Part shown: one piece after another, positions 42,296 through 51,000 of the stretch
How the letters are laid out: every line of letters starts with the position of its first letter
Position numbering within the stretch: the first letter of the stretch is position 1
Assembly: GCF_000235565.1 (NCBI RefSeq)
Contig: NC_017527.1
Coordinates: 2,294,001 to 2,358,000 of the forward strand
Direction: 5' to 3'
Length of the DNA stretch: 64,000 nt
From: Methanothrix harundinacea 6Ac
Lineage (GTDB): Archaea > Halobacteriota > Methanosarcinia > Methanotrichales > Methanotrichaceae
Made by a program: the position numbers and the translations under genes
The notes under the pieces: model-generated
Seen by the model: only the letters and a program-made list of their open reading frames with translations
What the model was told of the DNA's origin: nothing
The model's database searches: none

Positions 42296-43279
42296 TCAGC
42301 CCTCCCGGTTGGCGACCTCGAAGCCGAAGGACTCCTTCAGGACCTGGGGGTTGAGCCTCCCCGCCACCAGGGTCCGCCTCGAACGAAGGTCGTTGACGAC
42401 GACCTTGGCGGGAGCGAAGACGTGGTGGTCGACCTTGAAGAAGTCAAAGCCGCACTCCTTGAAGGTCTTGTAGAAGGGGGCGCCGTAGTCTCTCGAGGTG
42501 TCAGAGGGGATCGCCTTCACGTAGCCGAGGAGCTCGTCGAAGGGCTCGTACTCGACGGTGTAGTAGGTCTCGCCGCCGTAGATGATGGCGTCGTTGGAGG
42601 CGCCCATGCACCTCGTCGCCTTCCCGACGACCGGAGCGATCGGGGCCCTCCCCCAGCCGTTCCTTATCGTCCTGACGTCGAAGCCCAGGGTGAAGAGCTT
42701 GTGCAGGCCGGTCTCGACGACCCGGGCCGAGACCTGGACCAGCCCCGCCACCGAGTCGGTGGGGGCGACGGCGAGGCGGAGGTCGGCGGGGTCGATCCCG
42801 CAGGCCTCGGCGATCTTGTCGGCGGCCGCCTCGTCGGGGAGGGTGTCCGACTCCAGGAAGAGGACGCCGACGTCGGAGTACTCCTCGAACTCCAGGGCGT
42901 CGTAGAGCTCCTTCGTCTTCCTCGCCAGGATCCGAGCTGGGCCGGACCCCATGGCGAAGTAATTGCCAGCCTTCACCTGCCACATGGCGCACTGGGAGGC
43001 CATGCAGGAGATGGCGGGGTGGTCGGTCGCCACCTGGACCCCTGGGATGGTGATCCCGTCGATCTCGATGGGGGTCGGCTGGATGTCGGCTAGGTCGGCC
43101 ATGCAGAGCCTGGCAAGGTAGATCCCGGCCCCGAGCCCTCCCTTCGCCTCCACCCCGGCGTCGGCGACGACCGTACCGTTATCCAGCTCCACCACCCCCA
43201 CCCGGAGCTCATCGGCGTAGTCCAGCATCTCCTCGAAGACCTCTAACCCAAGCTCGTTCAGCGGCTGCAGAGTTCTCAC
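42296..43279 (-). CDS. mch: Methenyltetrahydromethanopterin cyclohydrolase
   Basis: This 327-residue enzyme interconverts methenyl- and formyl-H4MPT in the C1 pathway of methanogenesis. Recognisable: N-G-T-V-V-A-D-A-G-V-E-A-K-G-G, D-H-P-A-I-S-C-M-A-S-Q-C-A-M-W, Y-F-A-M-G-S-G-P-A-R, P-T-D-S-V-A-G-L-V-Q-V-S-A-R-V and N-D-A-I-I-Y-G-G. It starts at GTG 43279. In an acetate-splitting methanogen it would serve oxidative or biosynthetic C1 flow. Confidence 0.97.
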   Translation of the reverse strand: MRTLQPLNELGLEVFEEMLDYADELRVGVVELDNGTVVADAGVEAKGGLGAGIYLARLCMADLADIQPTPIEIDGITIPGVQVATDHPAISCMASQCAMWQVKAGNYFAMGSGPARILARKTKELYDALEFEEYSDVGVLFLESDTLPDEAAADKIAEACGIDPADLRLAVAPTDSVAGLVQVSARVVETGLHKLFTLGFDVRTIRNGWGRAPIAPVVGKATRCMGASNDAIIYGGETYYTVEYEPFDELLGYVKAIPSDTSRDYGAPFYKTFKECGFDFFKVDHHVFAPAKVVVNDLRSRRTLVAGRLNPQVLKESFGFEVANREG

Positions 43280-43356
43280 CTGGAAGATGAAGAGGCTGGA
43301 GCCGATTTAAATTTGCCGATGCCAAACCTTTTCATCGGGGCGGCCAAATCCCGGCC

Positions 43357-43674
43357 ATGTTCGAAGCGGATGAGGAGTCGGTGATCCTGGAGATCGTCTG
43401 CGGGATCCTGGGCGTATCCCCCGAAGATATGATGGAGATCGGCGAGAGGGCGAAGAGGATCATAACCTTCGACCCCGACCTCGAGGAGGAGGGAGAGGCG
43501 ATGGGTAGGGTCAGGGAGGCGGTGAGGGATATGTCGTCGGAGGAGGCGGTGGTGGCGGGGGTCTTCATATCAGGCCTCCTCCGGTGCAGCCTAAGAGAAC
43601 AGTACCTCCGGGCCTCGGCCGAATACGGCGTCGAGGAGGCGGATGGCGGACCGGAGGAGAAGAGAGAGGAATAA
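43357..43674 (+). CDS. Hypothetical acidic protein
   Basis: A 105-residue protein, not recognised. It is helical and strongly acidic: E-S-V-I-L-E-I-V-C-G-I-L-G-V near the start, a D-P-D-L-E-E-E-G-E turn and a Glu-rich tail. No signal peptide. Divergent from mch, with which it shares a 77-base promoter gap. Confidence 0.55.
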   Translation: MFEADEESVILEIVCGILGVSPEDMMEIGERAKRIITFDPDLEEEGEAMGRVREAVRDMSSEEAVVAGVFISGLLRCSLREQYLRASAEYGVEEADGGPEEKREE

Positions 43675-43723
43675 TATAACAGAAAGAAGGGCGGATCGGA
43701 GCGAGGCTCTCCAGTGGAGGGCT

Positions 43724-44182
43724 TCAGCCCACGGCCCGCACCGCCGGTCCGGCGAGGGACCAGGGGAGCCTCTTCCTCTCCGGCCTGGGTGACCTGTCCC
43801 TCGTCCTGTCCCCATCCCCGACGGGGTCAGCCCTGGCGGGGAGGGCGGGATCCTCCGGGGATGAGGCGATAGGTCCCGAGCAGGGCCCTCCTGGGGCCCC
43901 CCCTTCCATCGACGGCATCATCTCAGCTCCGCAGCCGCCGCCACAGCCTCCGCCGCAGCTGCCATCGCCACAGCCGTCGCCTCCGCATCCGCAACCCCCA
44001 TCTTCGGGGTCTCCGCCAGCCGGGGCATCGGAGTCGTAGTCGCTGCCGTCGCCGACCTTCTCATAGCTGGCCTTCTTCAGGTCCATCCTCACCGGGAGGT
44101 CTCCGGCGAGGACCGGCTCCCTCAGGTCGGCGAGGAGGAGCTCCAGGGTCACCAATCCCAGTCTTGCCATTTTGTCGTACAT
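43724..44182 (-). CDS. Cysteine/glycine-rich hypothetical protein
   Basis: A 152-residue protein with three zones. Residues 1-45 are an ordinary helix-strand segment (M-A-R-L-G-L-V-T-L-E-L-L-L-A-D-L). Residues about 60-85 are a Gly/Cys repeat (G-G-C-G-C-G-G-D-G-C-G-D-G-S-C-G-G-G-C) with seven cysteines in about 23 residues. The rest is Pro/Arg/Asp-rich and low complexity. The Cys cluster could bind metal ions. A TATA-like ATATATAG (about 44239-44248) lies upstream on this strand. The C-terminal part is less certain to be coding. Confidence 0.5.
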   Translation of the reverse strand: MYDKMARLGLVTLELLLADLREPVLAGDLPVRMDLKKASYEKVGDGSDYDSDAPAGGDPEDGGCGCGGDGCGDGSCGGGCGGGCGAEMMPSMEGGAPGGPCSGPIASSPEDPALPARADPVGDGDRTRDRSPRPERKRLPWSLAGPAVRAVG

Positions 44183-44622
44183 CTCCTGGATCGTCTTCGA
44201 CGATCGCCTATTTTGAATAAGGCGGTTAAAGTGAACTTACTATATATAGGTTACTAAGGCCATATTAGATGGACAGATCTGACCAGCCAGAATGAAGGTG
44301 GAGCCATCCGAACGCCCCAGGGTGAGGAGCCTGAGGATGGAGGATCTGACCCCCTCCAGGGGTATGGGGGGGGCCTGAGGGGGGCCCCTCATCTCCGTCA
44401 TCCAAAGCCGGATAACAAAGCGCCGGGGATAGGCTTGGAGCGCCGGCGGGCTTGATTGTAGGGATAGAGCCACCGATTGGTGGAGGCGGGGGAAATCCGG
44501 GGGGGAATCGATCCCGCCTCGGCTCCGGGCCGGATGCAGTAGCACCCCCGGAGGATGAGGTGGCGATAGAGCTTCAGATGGCGCGAGGGCGGCCCAGACC
44601 CCATCCTCCCCGATCCCGCCTA
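44183..44622. other. Intergenic region without a supported gene
   Basis: 440 bases between the Cys-rich gene and uspA. Apart from the ACTATATATAGG box near 44237-44248 and short GC-rich palindromes (for example CCGGGGGGG and GGGGGGCC runs), no coding pattern is seen; the one longer frame is Pro/Ser/Arg-rich and unconvincing. Confidence 0.5.
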
Positions 44623-45054
44623 TCACCTCACCACGAGGACGGGGACCGTCGCCCGGTAGAGGACGTTCTTTACTACGCTCCCGATGATGAACTTGGTGAC
44701 GCCGCTCTGACCGTGGCCGCCCATGACGATCATATCGACCCCCTTCTCCTTGGCGAGCTCGATGATGGAGTTGGCGGGCACCCCGAAGGTGACAACCGTC
44801 TCGACGGGGACTCCGGCCTCCTCGGCGATCCTCCTGAGATCGCTCACCGCCTCCTCCCCGCCTGCCTGGAGCTTCCTCTCCAGATCCTCCTTGTCGGCGC
44901 CAAAGAGCCTCACGGCATTGGCCACAGCCAGCTCGTCGACTACGTAAACCCCGAGGACCTCCGCCCCCGTCGCCTTCGCCAGGTCTACCCCCTTCTTAAC
45001 CGCGACCATCGCCGCGGCGGAGCCGTCCGTTGCCACCAGAATCCTATCGTTCAT
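44623..45054 (-). CDS. Universal stress protein, UspA family
   Basis: This 143-residue, ATP-binding type Usp begins I-L-V-A-T-D-G-S-A-A-A and has the C-terminal nucleotide motif G-G-H-G-Q-S-G-V-T-K-F-I-I-G-S-V (pattern G-x2-G-x9-G-S) and V-L-Y-R-A-T-V-P-V-L-V-V-R. Helices carry E-L-A-K-E-K-G-V-D-M-I-V-M-G. Probably a soluble dimer active under stress or starvation; partners unknown. The leader has GAGGTG about 8 bases before the ATG. Confidence 0.93.
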   Translation of the reverse strand: MNDRILVATDGSAAAMVAVKKGVDLAKATGAEVLGVYVVDELAVANAVRLFGADKEDLERKLQAGGEEAVSDLRRIAEEAGVPVETVVTFGVPANSIIELAKEKGVDMIVMGGHGQSGVTKFIIGSVVKNVLYRATVPVLVVR

Positions 45055-45457
45055 TTATATCACACCTCTCAAATATCTCCACTACCATCTGCACTTTTGA
45101 TTTATGGATTATTGATATAAATACGCTACTTCCGGATTCGCCCCATTCCAGACCCGTCGTTAAGGAGACGATCTCGACAGGACGAAGACCGGCGTTGATG
45201 CAGCGGTGGCGCCTTCCCCCCACCACCATCCCGATGGCTCCGACCTCGGAGAGCCTTGGAGGATTTGGCGATCCTTCCGGGTTTTGAGGTAAACCTGGGA
45301 TGAAAACGCAAGGGTCCGGGGCCTGGGGATGGCGTCGCCGGAGGTCCAGGGGCTGTAAAGGCGACGGGGGCCCCAGGCGGCCGGATCTCCGGGACGGGGG
45401 AGATGGGATAAGATAATACGCCATCATGCCCAGTAGCGACCCAAGAGGTGGCAGATC
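45055..45457. other. Intergenic region with the uspA promoter
   Basis: About 400 bases. GTATTTATATCAAT (minus strand, 45111-45124) is a clear TATA box about 60 bases before uspA. The remainder contains GC-rich direct and inverted segments but no convincing gene or RNA. Confidence 0.5.
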
Positions 45458-45724
45458 TTGCGAAAACTGGATGGCGTCGTCCAGGAGCTGGAGGCTCGGG
45501 GGCTGAAGTTTCGGCTCTCGACCTCTCTTCGGATCGGGTACGTCGCCGACGTATTATTTAAAAAGGAACGGGTGATCGTCCTAGACACCCGGAACGCCGA
45601 CCCCTTCGCCGTCCGGAAGCTCGCGGCTGCGGGGTATAAGGTCTTCGTGATCCCCGAGGGGAAGCTGACCGACGACCAGATCAGGGGCTTCTGCGACGAG
45701 GTGGAGAAGGGGCTCGGGAGATAG
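45458..45724 (+). CDS. Small hypothetical protein
   Basis: An 88-residue alpha/beta protein from TTG 45458 behind GAGGTGG. Pattern: V-V-Q-E-L-E-A-R-G-L-K-F-R-L, then I-G-Y-V-A-D-V-L-F-K-K-E-R-V-I-V-L-D, A-A-A-G-Y-K-V-F-V-I-P-E-G and D-D-Q-I-R-G-F-C-D-E-V. The order of strands and helices recalls the core of small restriction-like folds (V-A-D-V-L-F then V-I-V-L-D), but a full nuclease motif is not present. Function unknown. Confidence 0.6.
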   Translation: MRKLDGVVQELEARGLKFRLSTSLRIGYVADVLFKKERVIVLDTRNADPFAVRKLAAAGYKVFVIPEGKLTDDQIRGFCDEVEKGLGR

Positions 45725-45854
45725 GGGGGAGGATGGCGGAGGATGGAGAGGAGGAGACGGTGGGCGGATCGCGCCGGGGACGGGGCCGGGGCTCCACCGG
45801 CCGCGACGCCGAAAGATTTTAGATGCTAAAAGGCTCTGGCGGTGGCGTGATCCT

Positions 45855-46181
45855 ATGAAACAGACGGGGATATTTGTATTAATCCTGGGGATCGCCATCC
45901 TCGCCCCAGGGAGTGCCGAGAGCGATCTCTGGAGAATCAATTCGCCGATGGGGTTCACATCCGGCCCCGAGCTGAACATGAACTACTTTAAGATCTGGAC
46001 GATCAACTCTTCGACGCAGATCGATCCAGCCCTCGGCCCCGGAGGTGACGAGGTGGTCAACCTCCCCATCAGGACCGAGAGGAGGATCAACATCACCCAG
46101 GGGACTGACGCGGGGATCCACCTGGCCACGGGAGCGGACGGGGGGATCAACAGAACCGGCTTCATCTGTAACATCGTATAG
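45855..46181 (+). CDS. Small secreted protein of unknown function
   Basis: A 108-residue protein with a signal peptide (M-K-Q-T-G-I-F-V-L-I-L-G-I-A-I-L then P-G-S-A-E). The mature part is polar, with N-x-S/T sites (N-S-S-T; N-I-T; N-R-T) and several short similar phrases (I-N-S, I-N-I-T, G-I-N-R-T). TATA-like GATTTTAGATG is about 30 bases upstream. No family is recognised. Confidence 0.6.
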   Translation: MKQTGIFVLILGIAILAPGSAESDLWRINSPMGFTSGPELNMNYFKIWTINSSTQIDPALGPGGDEVVNLPIRTERRINITQGTDAGIHLATGADGGINRTGFICNIV

Positions 46182-46714
46182 GCCGAAAAAATATATTTAA
46201 TTTTTTTATGAGCTTCTGGCGGCGAAGACCATCCCGGCGGCCGTAACTGCCGGACGACGAGATCTCCAGCTGCCCCCTCGACCTTTATCCGTCCCGGCAG
46301 CCCTCCCGCCAGGCGCGAAAGCGCCGGGCGGCGCAGGCATTCATGAGGCCAGAAGGAGGAGGCGCGCCGGAGCGCAGGCGACCGGCGGCGGGGGTGGCGG
46401 TCCGGGGCCGCCTGTCTGGCGGGCGAATCATCGGGCGGCGGTGCGGGCGAGGAGACGGGAGGCGGCGGAGAGAGATGGAATGTCATCAAGGGCACCAGCT
46501 ATTAAAATATAATCTAAAATATACTCCCGGCGGCGAAACCACCCGCCCGGCCGCTCCCGTCGGGCGACGCGAATCACCGGGCGGCCTCCTCCATGATGGC
46601 AATCCGCTCTGCTTACAATCCGTGCCAGGAGCGGAAGAGACCTAGCTCCGGGCGGCTGGAAGCCGAAAGATCGGAGAAAGTCTTTTACTTAAGGAGATTT
46701 ATAACTTCGCTGAC
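46182..46714. other. Non-coding stretch with repeat remnants
   Basis: 530 bases without a credible gene. It holds an AT-rich box followed by CTTCTGGCGGCGAAG (about 46190-46222), many GGCGG/CCGCC-rich palindromes (46250-46480), and from 46501 to about 46608 a copy of the 3' end and downstream flank of the type IIG restriction gene. The end (46680-46712) is the toxin-antitoxin promoter. Confidence 0.6.
46501..46608 (-). repeat. Remnant tail of the type IIG gene, copy A
   Basis: On the minus strand it encodes I-A-I-M-E-E-A-A-R and a TGA (46576-46574), followed by the same GC-rich flank and AT-rich ATATTTTAGATTATATTTTA element as copy B at 47221-47330. The two copies are colinear with a few substitutions. 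Confidence 0.8.
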
Positions 46715-46909
46715 ATGAAGACGAAAGAGCTGATCCTCCGGGAGATCGAGGTCTTTCCCGAGCCTTATCTCAAGGAGGTTCTAGATTTCGTCCGCTTCTT
46801 GAAGGAGAGATCCTCCGAAAGGGGGATCGAAGGGGCCATATTGAGCGAGCCGGTCCTCGCCGAGGAGTGGCTCGCCCCTGAGGAGGACGAAGCCTGGGAC
46901 GATTTGTGA
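46715..46909 (+). CDS. Antitoxin of a MazEF/PemIK-type pair
   Basis: A 64-residue protein: M-K-T-K-E-L-I-L-R-E-I-E then P-E-P-Y-L-K-E-V-L-D-F-V-R-F-L-K, the pattern of DUF2281/VapB-like antitoxins. An acidic tail (E-E-D-E-A-W-D-D-L) could cover the toxin. Its TGA overlaps the toxin GTG (GTGA), the usual coupling. Located between two remnant tails of the restriction gene. Confidence 0.75.
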   Translation: MKTKELILREIEVFPEPYLKEVLDFVRFLKERSSERGIEGAILSEPVLAEEWLAPEEDEAWDDL

Positions 46910-47226
46910 AGGGGGATGTGGTAGTGGTTCCGTTCCCATTCTCGAACCTGGCCGAGGCCAAGAGGCGTCCTGCCCTGTTGGTGGCGGAGCTCGAGGGGGA
47001 CGACAGGATCCTATGTCAGATAACCAGCCGACACTTCAAGGACAGGTATGCCGTTGGGATAAATGATGCCGACTTCGAAGAGGGATCCCTCAAGAAGGAT
47101 AGCAACGTCAGGCCCAACCGGCTCTTCACCGCCGACAGCAGGATAATTTTGTACCGCGCAGGGCACCTCAAAGCTGAGAGGGTTGGAGAGGTCGTCGAGA
47201 GGATAATTAATATATTGAATAGTTAG
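46906..47226 (+). CDS. MazF/PemK-type toxin (endoribonuclease)
   Basis: A 106-residue toxin starting at GTG 46906. It opens K-G-D-V-V-V-V-P-F-P-F-S-N-L and continues K-R-R-P-A-L-L-V-A, I-T-S-R and S-N-V-R-P-N-R-L-F-T, all features of the MazF/PemK ribonuclease barrel. It should cleave mRNA when freed from its antitoxin. Stop is 1 base from an AT-rich repeat and copy B of the restriction-gene tail. Confidence 0.88.
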   Translation: MKGDVVVVPFPFSNLAEAKRRPALLVAELEGDDRILCQITSRHFKDRYAVGINDADFEEGSLKKDSNVRPNRLFTADSRIILYRAGHLKAERVGEVVERIINILNS

Positions 47227-47430
47227 AATATATTTTAAGATATACTCCGGGCGGCGAACCCCACCCGCCCGGCCGCTCCTGTCGGGCGACGCGAATCACC
47301 GGGCGGCCTCCTCGACGATGGCGATCTCCTCCTCCGAGAGGCCGTAAAGCTCGTAGACGAGGGCGTCGATCTGCCTATCCGTCGTCTCGATCTGCCGCGA
47401 GAGGAGGGTCTTCTCGTGGCCATGTCTATC
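47221..47430 (-). pseudogene. Remnant 3' end of a type IIG restriction gene, copy B
   Basis: On the minus strand 47421-47296 encodes the C-terminal 41 residues of the restriction enzyme, ending E-E-I-A-I-V-E-E-A-A-R and TGA. Bases 47310-47421 match 48052-48163 of the intact gene without gaps (112 bases, few substitutions). Beyond the stop it shares its flank with copy A. It is cut off abruptly at 47421. Confidence 0.85.
47310..47421 (-). repeat. 112-bp direct repeat flanking the PD-(D/E)xK gene, distal copy
   Basis: Gapless near-identical match to 48052-48163, same orientation. The segment between the two copies holds the nuclease-like gene. Confidence 0.88.
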
Positions 47431-47624
47431 GATTCCGAAAGCCGCCTGTAAAAAGCGAGGATATGATCGGCGCGGACCACCATCGAAGGGTGGCGGGAGA
47501 GACCGTTTGGGATATATTGAGTAGTTAAAATATAGTTTAAAATATATTCCTGGCGGCGGGTATATCGTCCCGCCGGAGCTGCCCCCCGGCCGATGGAACG
47601 ATCAGCGCTACGGATCTGAAAAGA
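47422..47624. other. Gap with a third AT-rich/GGCGGCG repeat
   Basis: No gene. Bases 47520-47560 repeat the module seen after copies A and B: TTAAAATATAGTTTAAAATATA followed by TTCCTGGCGGCGG. It therefore occurs at about 46501, 47221 and 47521, with a weaker relative near 46188. Confidence 0.6.
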
Positions 47625-48038
47625 TCATATCGGCCTTCGGCAGTCTCCGATGCGATCCCACGCCTCTCGGAATTCGTCCCTGTCATATGATATGCGCTGA
47701 AGCCAGTAGGAAATCCTGCCGTCTTTTTCTCCTCGATGAGCCATATCCTTGACTTCTGAGGGCAACAGAACAAACGCATTCGGCTCTTTGACCACGTTGT
47801 TAACTATGACCCAGAAGTCGCCCATGACATTATCCAGCTTGGATCCGATGGGTACAGGGTCCTTTTTGCTCAGGGTCTTAACTTGCACACCTACGAAACT
47901 TGTAGCATCGGCGTCGTAAGCGATTATATCGATGCCGCGCGCATTTCGGGAAGTGGGCATCACATTCCAGCCCATAAGGGAGAGACGATAGCAGGTGTAG
48001 TACAAACCTACATTTCCGATTATCTGGGGTTTTAGCAC
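47625..48038 (-). CDS. PD-(D/E)xK-type nuclease-like protein
   Basis: A 137-residue protein starting at GTG 48038, whose first base is the last of the restriction gene's TAG. It opens G-N-V-G-L-Y-Y-T-C-Y-R-L-S-L-M-G-W-N-V and then has S-R-N-A-R-G-I-D-I-I-A-Y-D and F-V-G-V-Q-V-K-T, i.e. the Asp and Gln-x-Lys of a PD-(D/E)xK fold, followed by D-F-W-V-I-V-N-N-V. Similar small proteins occur beside restriction systems. It replaced the native last residues of the type IIG gene. Could be a nuclease, a resolvase-like factor or a regulator. Confidence 0.72.
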   Translation of the reverse strand: MLKPQIIGNVGLYYTCYRLSLMGWNVMPTSRNARGIDIIAYDADATSFVGVQVKTLSKKDPVPIGSKLDNVMGDFWVIVNNVVKEPNAFVLLPSEVKDMAHRGEKDGRISYWLQRISYDRDEFREAWDRIGDCRRPI

Positions 48039-51000
48039 TATTTTGTCGCCCCCTCGACGATGGCGATCTCCTCCTCCGAGAGGCCGTAAAGCTCGTAGAC
48101 GAGGGCGTCGATCTGCCTATCCGTCGCCTCGATCTGCCGCGAAAGGAGGGTCTTCTCGTGGCCGGTCTTCGCCTCAGCAAGCCGCTTGTTCAGGTCGAGC
48201 ATATTCTCGACGAGCTTCACCATCTTATCGTGGCGGGCGACATCCTCGGGGTCGGAGAAGTCGATGGTGCGGATGGGAAGCCGTTCAACATATATAATCT
48301 TGAGTCGATAAAACCCCCCTTGCACCTTATCACATATGCTCTTCAATATCGTCCGAATAAGACTTGAATTGAGTATGCCTAACAAATATTTATCATCGCT
48401 AATTATCAATTGGTTATTATCATTTCCATAATATCCATTGTCATCAAAGGCAAATGCACCAACCTGTGCACTTATCCCCGGCCATAAAATTTTACCTTTC
48501 TCAAACTCCGCATAATAGGCGGTGATATCTTGAATCTCATACCATTTATATTTACCCGGCTTTCTCCCATTCCATTTATCTCCTTTCCAATTCAATGGTT
48601 TGGGCATTAGTCGATCTTTAAATTGAGTTAGATGTCGCTTGATCGCGGGGTAGTTTTCAATCTCCACCCCGCGCCGTGTGAAGATCAAATATCTATCACT
48701 TCTTGGCGTTTGATATCTTTTTATATCTTTGCCAACAAGAAACGGTTTAATAAGCTCTACACTATTTGGGTCCTCATAGATTAGATTCTCCCGTGTCTGA
48801 GCATCGATTACAAAGGCTTCATTATACCCCGTTAGGATTCCACGGTATATTTTACCCGAAACGTACTCTGCCAGGGGAATTTTGGACCTTCGGAGTTTTT
48901 CGATTAGCCTTTGCGATCTTTCATCGACAAGAGACCAGCCCGAGTCATCTAGATCAGATTGTCTGACTAAATAGAGATGTTCTTCGACATAATCACTCAA
49001 ATTTGTGAAGCTTAGAGTATTTATCTGAACGACGATAAACAGATCATGTTGCGACTCATTGGATATACGAATTATGCAAGGATACGTGGTAGCCTTCTGG
49101 AAGACTCGCAGGTCGCCAAAATCCACTATCTCCTCGATGTTTTTTCCCTTCAGCCACGCTCGTAAAGGTTGACCATAATTTGCTCTCATCCATTTACTGG
49201 CTACGATATAGGAGAAGACACCCCCATGACGCAGTAACGAGACCCCTTTCTCTATAAAGTAGGCGTAAAGATCTGCAACTCCATGATAAACCTGGTATCG
49301 CTTCTGGAAGTATGTTTTGAACTCACCCAGTTCCTCTTGTCGTACATAGGGAGGATTCCCGATCACCGCGTCGAACCCGCCCCGGCCCATGATCTCGGGG
49401 AACTCGGCCTCCCAGTCGAAGGCGTTCACCCTGTACATCTCCTCCTCGTCGAAGAGGGAGGTCTGGCCGTCGTAGAAGTCGGGGCCGATGAGGGAGTTTC
49501 CGCACTTGATGTTCTCGCCGAGGTCGGGGAGGGCCCGCTCCTTGAAGAGGGTCAGCTGCTGGGAGAGGGTCTCCTGGTTTTCGCCCTCCAGGACCTTCAG
49601 CTGGAGGGAGAGCTTCGTCACCTCCACCGCCGCAAGGTCGATGTCGACGCCGCAGATGTTATTGAGGAGGATCCGCTTCCTCTCGGCGGTCGCAAGCCTC
49701 CACTCGCCGCCCGCGGCCTGGAAGATGGGGAAGGACCCGGCCCGCTGGCCGTTGGTGGCGCTGGCACTGGCGCTGGGGCTCGCGGCGGCGCTGTTCTTCC
49801 TCGGCCGCCCCCGCCCCCGCCTCTTCGCCGCCCCGGCGGCGTTCCCGACGGCCCCAGCCCCGGCCCCGGCCCCGGCGTTGGCGTTGGCCCCGGCGGGCCC
49901 TCCGGGCGGGAGGAGGGCCAGGACCTCCCTGGAGCTCTCGGCCTTCCCGGCCAAAAGGTGCGGGACAAGGTGGCGGGTGTACCATTCGAGGTGCCAGTCC
50001 AGGAGCCGCTGGTATGCGCCGATGAGAAACGAGCCGGAGCCGCAGGCGGGGTCGAGGATGCGAAGCTCCGAAACGGTGGTGGGGGTCTGCCCCGCGAGGA
50101 GCTTTCCGACGGTGTTTTCGACGATGTAGTCGACGATGTACGTCGGGGTGTAGTAGACGCCCCCCGCCTTCCGGACCTCGGGCTTGTACTCCACCTCGAC
50201 CCCGCCATCCTCCCCGAGGCGGATCACCTTTCCGAGGAACTGCTCGTAGACGTGGCCGAGGATCTCGGCGGGGATCACCGAGAACCGGTAGGGGCTCCTT
50301 GGAGGATATAGGTTCTCGATCATCTCAGCCAGGGCCGAATCGTCGATCTTGAGGGCGAGGGCCAGCCGGTCCGGCTCGCCGATCCGGCCGGGGTCGTCGC
50401 CGAAGTGGAAGAGGCCGGAGTTGTACCTCTCGTCCGCCTCCTTGAAGAGCTCGACGAGCCTCGCATATACCGCCATCTCCCCCTTCAGGAGCCCCTTCAG
50501 CTGGCCGAACCGCTCGATCCCCCGGTCCTCGCAGATCCGGAGGAAGACTATCCGGTCGATGGTGTTCTGGACCGAGGAGTTCAGCTCTCTGATGGTGAGG
50601 TCGGGGTTGTTCCTGTGGACGTTCTTGGCCAGGATCTCCCGCCAGGAGTCGATCTCCCGGAGGAAGGCCTCGTCGACGGCGATCGTTCCCCTCGCCTTCT
50701 TCTTCGACTCGATGTACCTCTCAAGAGACCCGCCCAGGACCGCCTCCTGGGAGAAGAGGGTGGCGATCTCGTCCCAGTGATCGACGTACTTGTCGTAGGT
50801 GAAGTGGCAGAGGAGCCCGACCCTCGGCGAGTCGGTGTTTGCAGGCTCGATCCTGCAGTCGTAGATCGAAAACTCCTCGAAGTCGGTGAGAAGGCTTATC
50901 GGAAGCCCCGCCGACCAGGCGTAGCTCCGGAGCTGGAACGACGCTCTGACGTCATTCTCCAGGTTGACGGAGGGCTTCTTCGCCTCGACGAAGAACTTCC

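Noticed and set aside
43900-44000. GCCGCCGCC-type run considered as a microsatellite or CRISPR-like repeat
   Set aside because: It is the coding sequence of the Gly/Cys-rich segment, with irregular spacing and no spacers.
44240-44626. 128-codon minus-strand frame between the Cys-rich gene and uspA
   Set aside because: Pro/Ser/Leu/Arg low-information translation, includes the AT-rich promoter area, no ribosome-binding site and no recognisable pattern.
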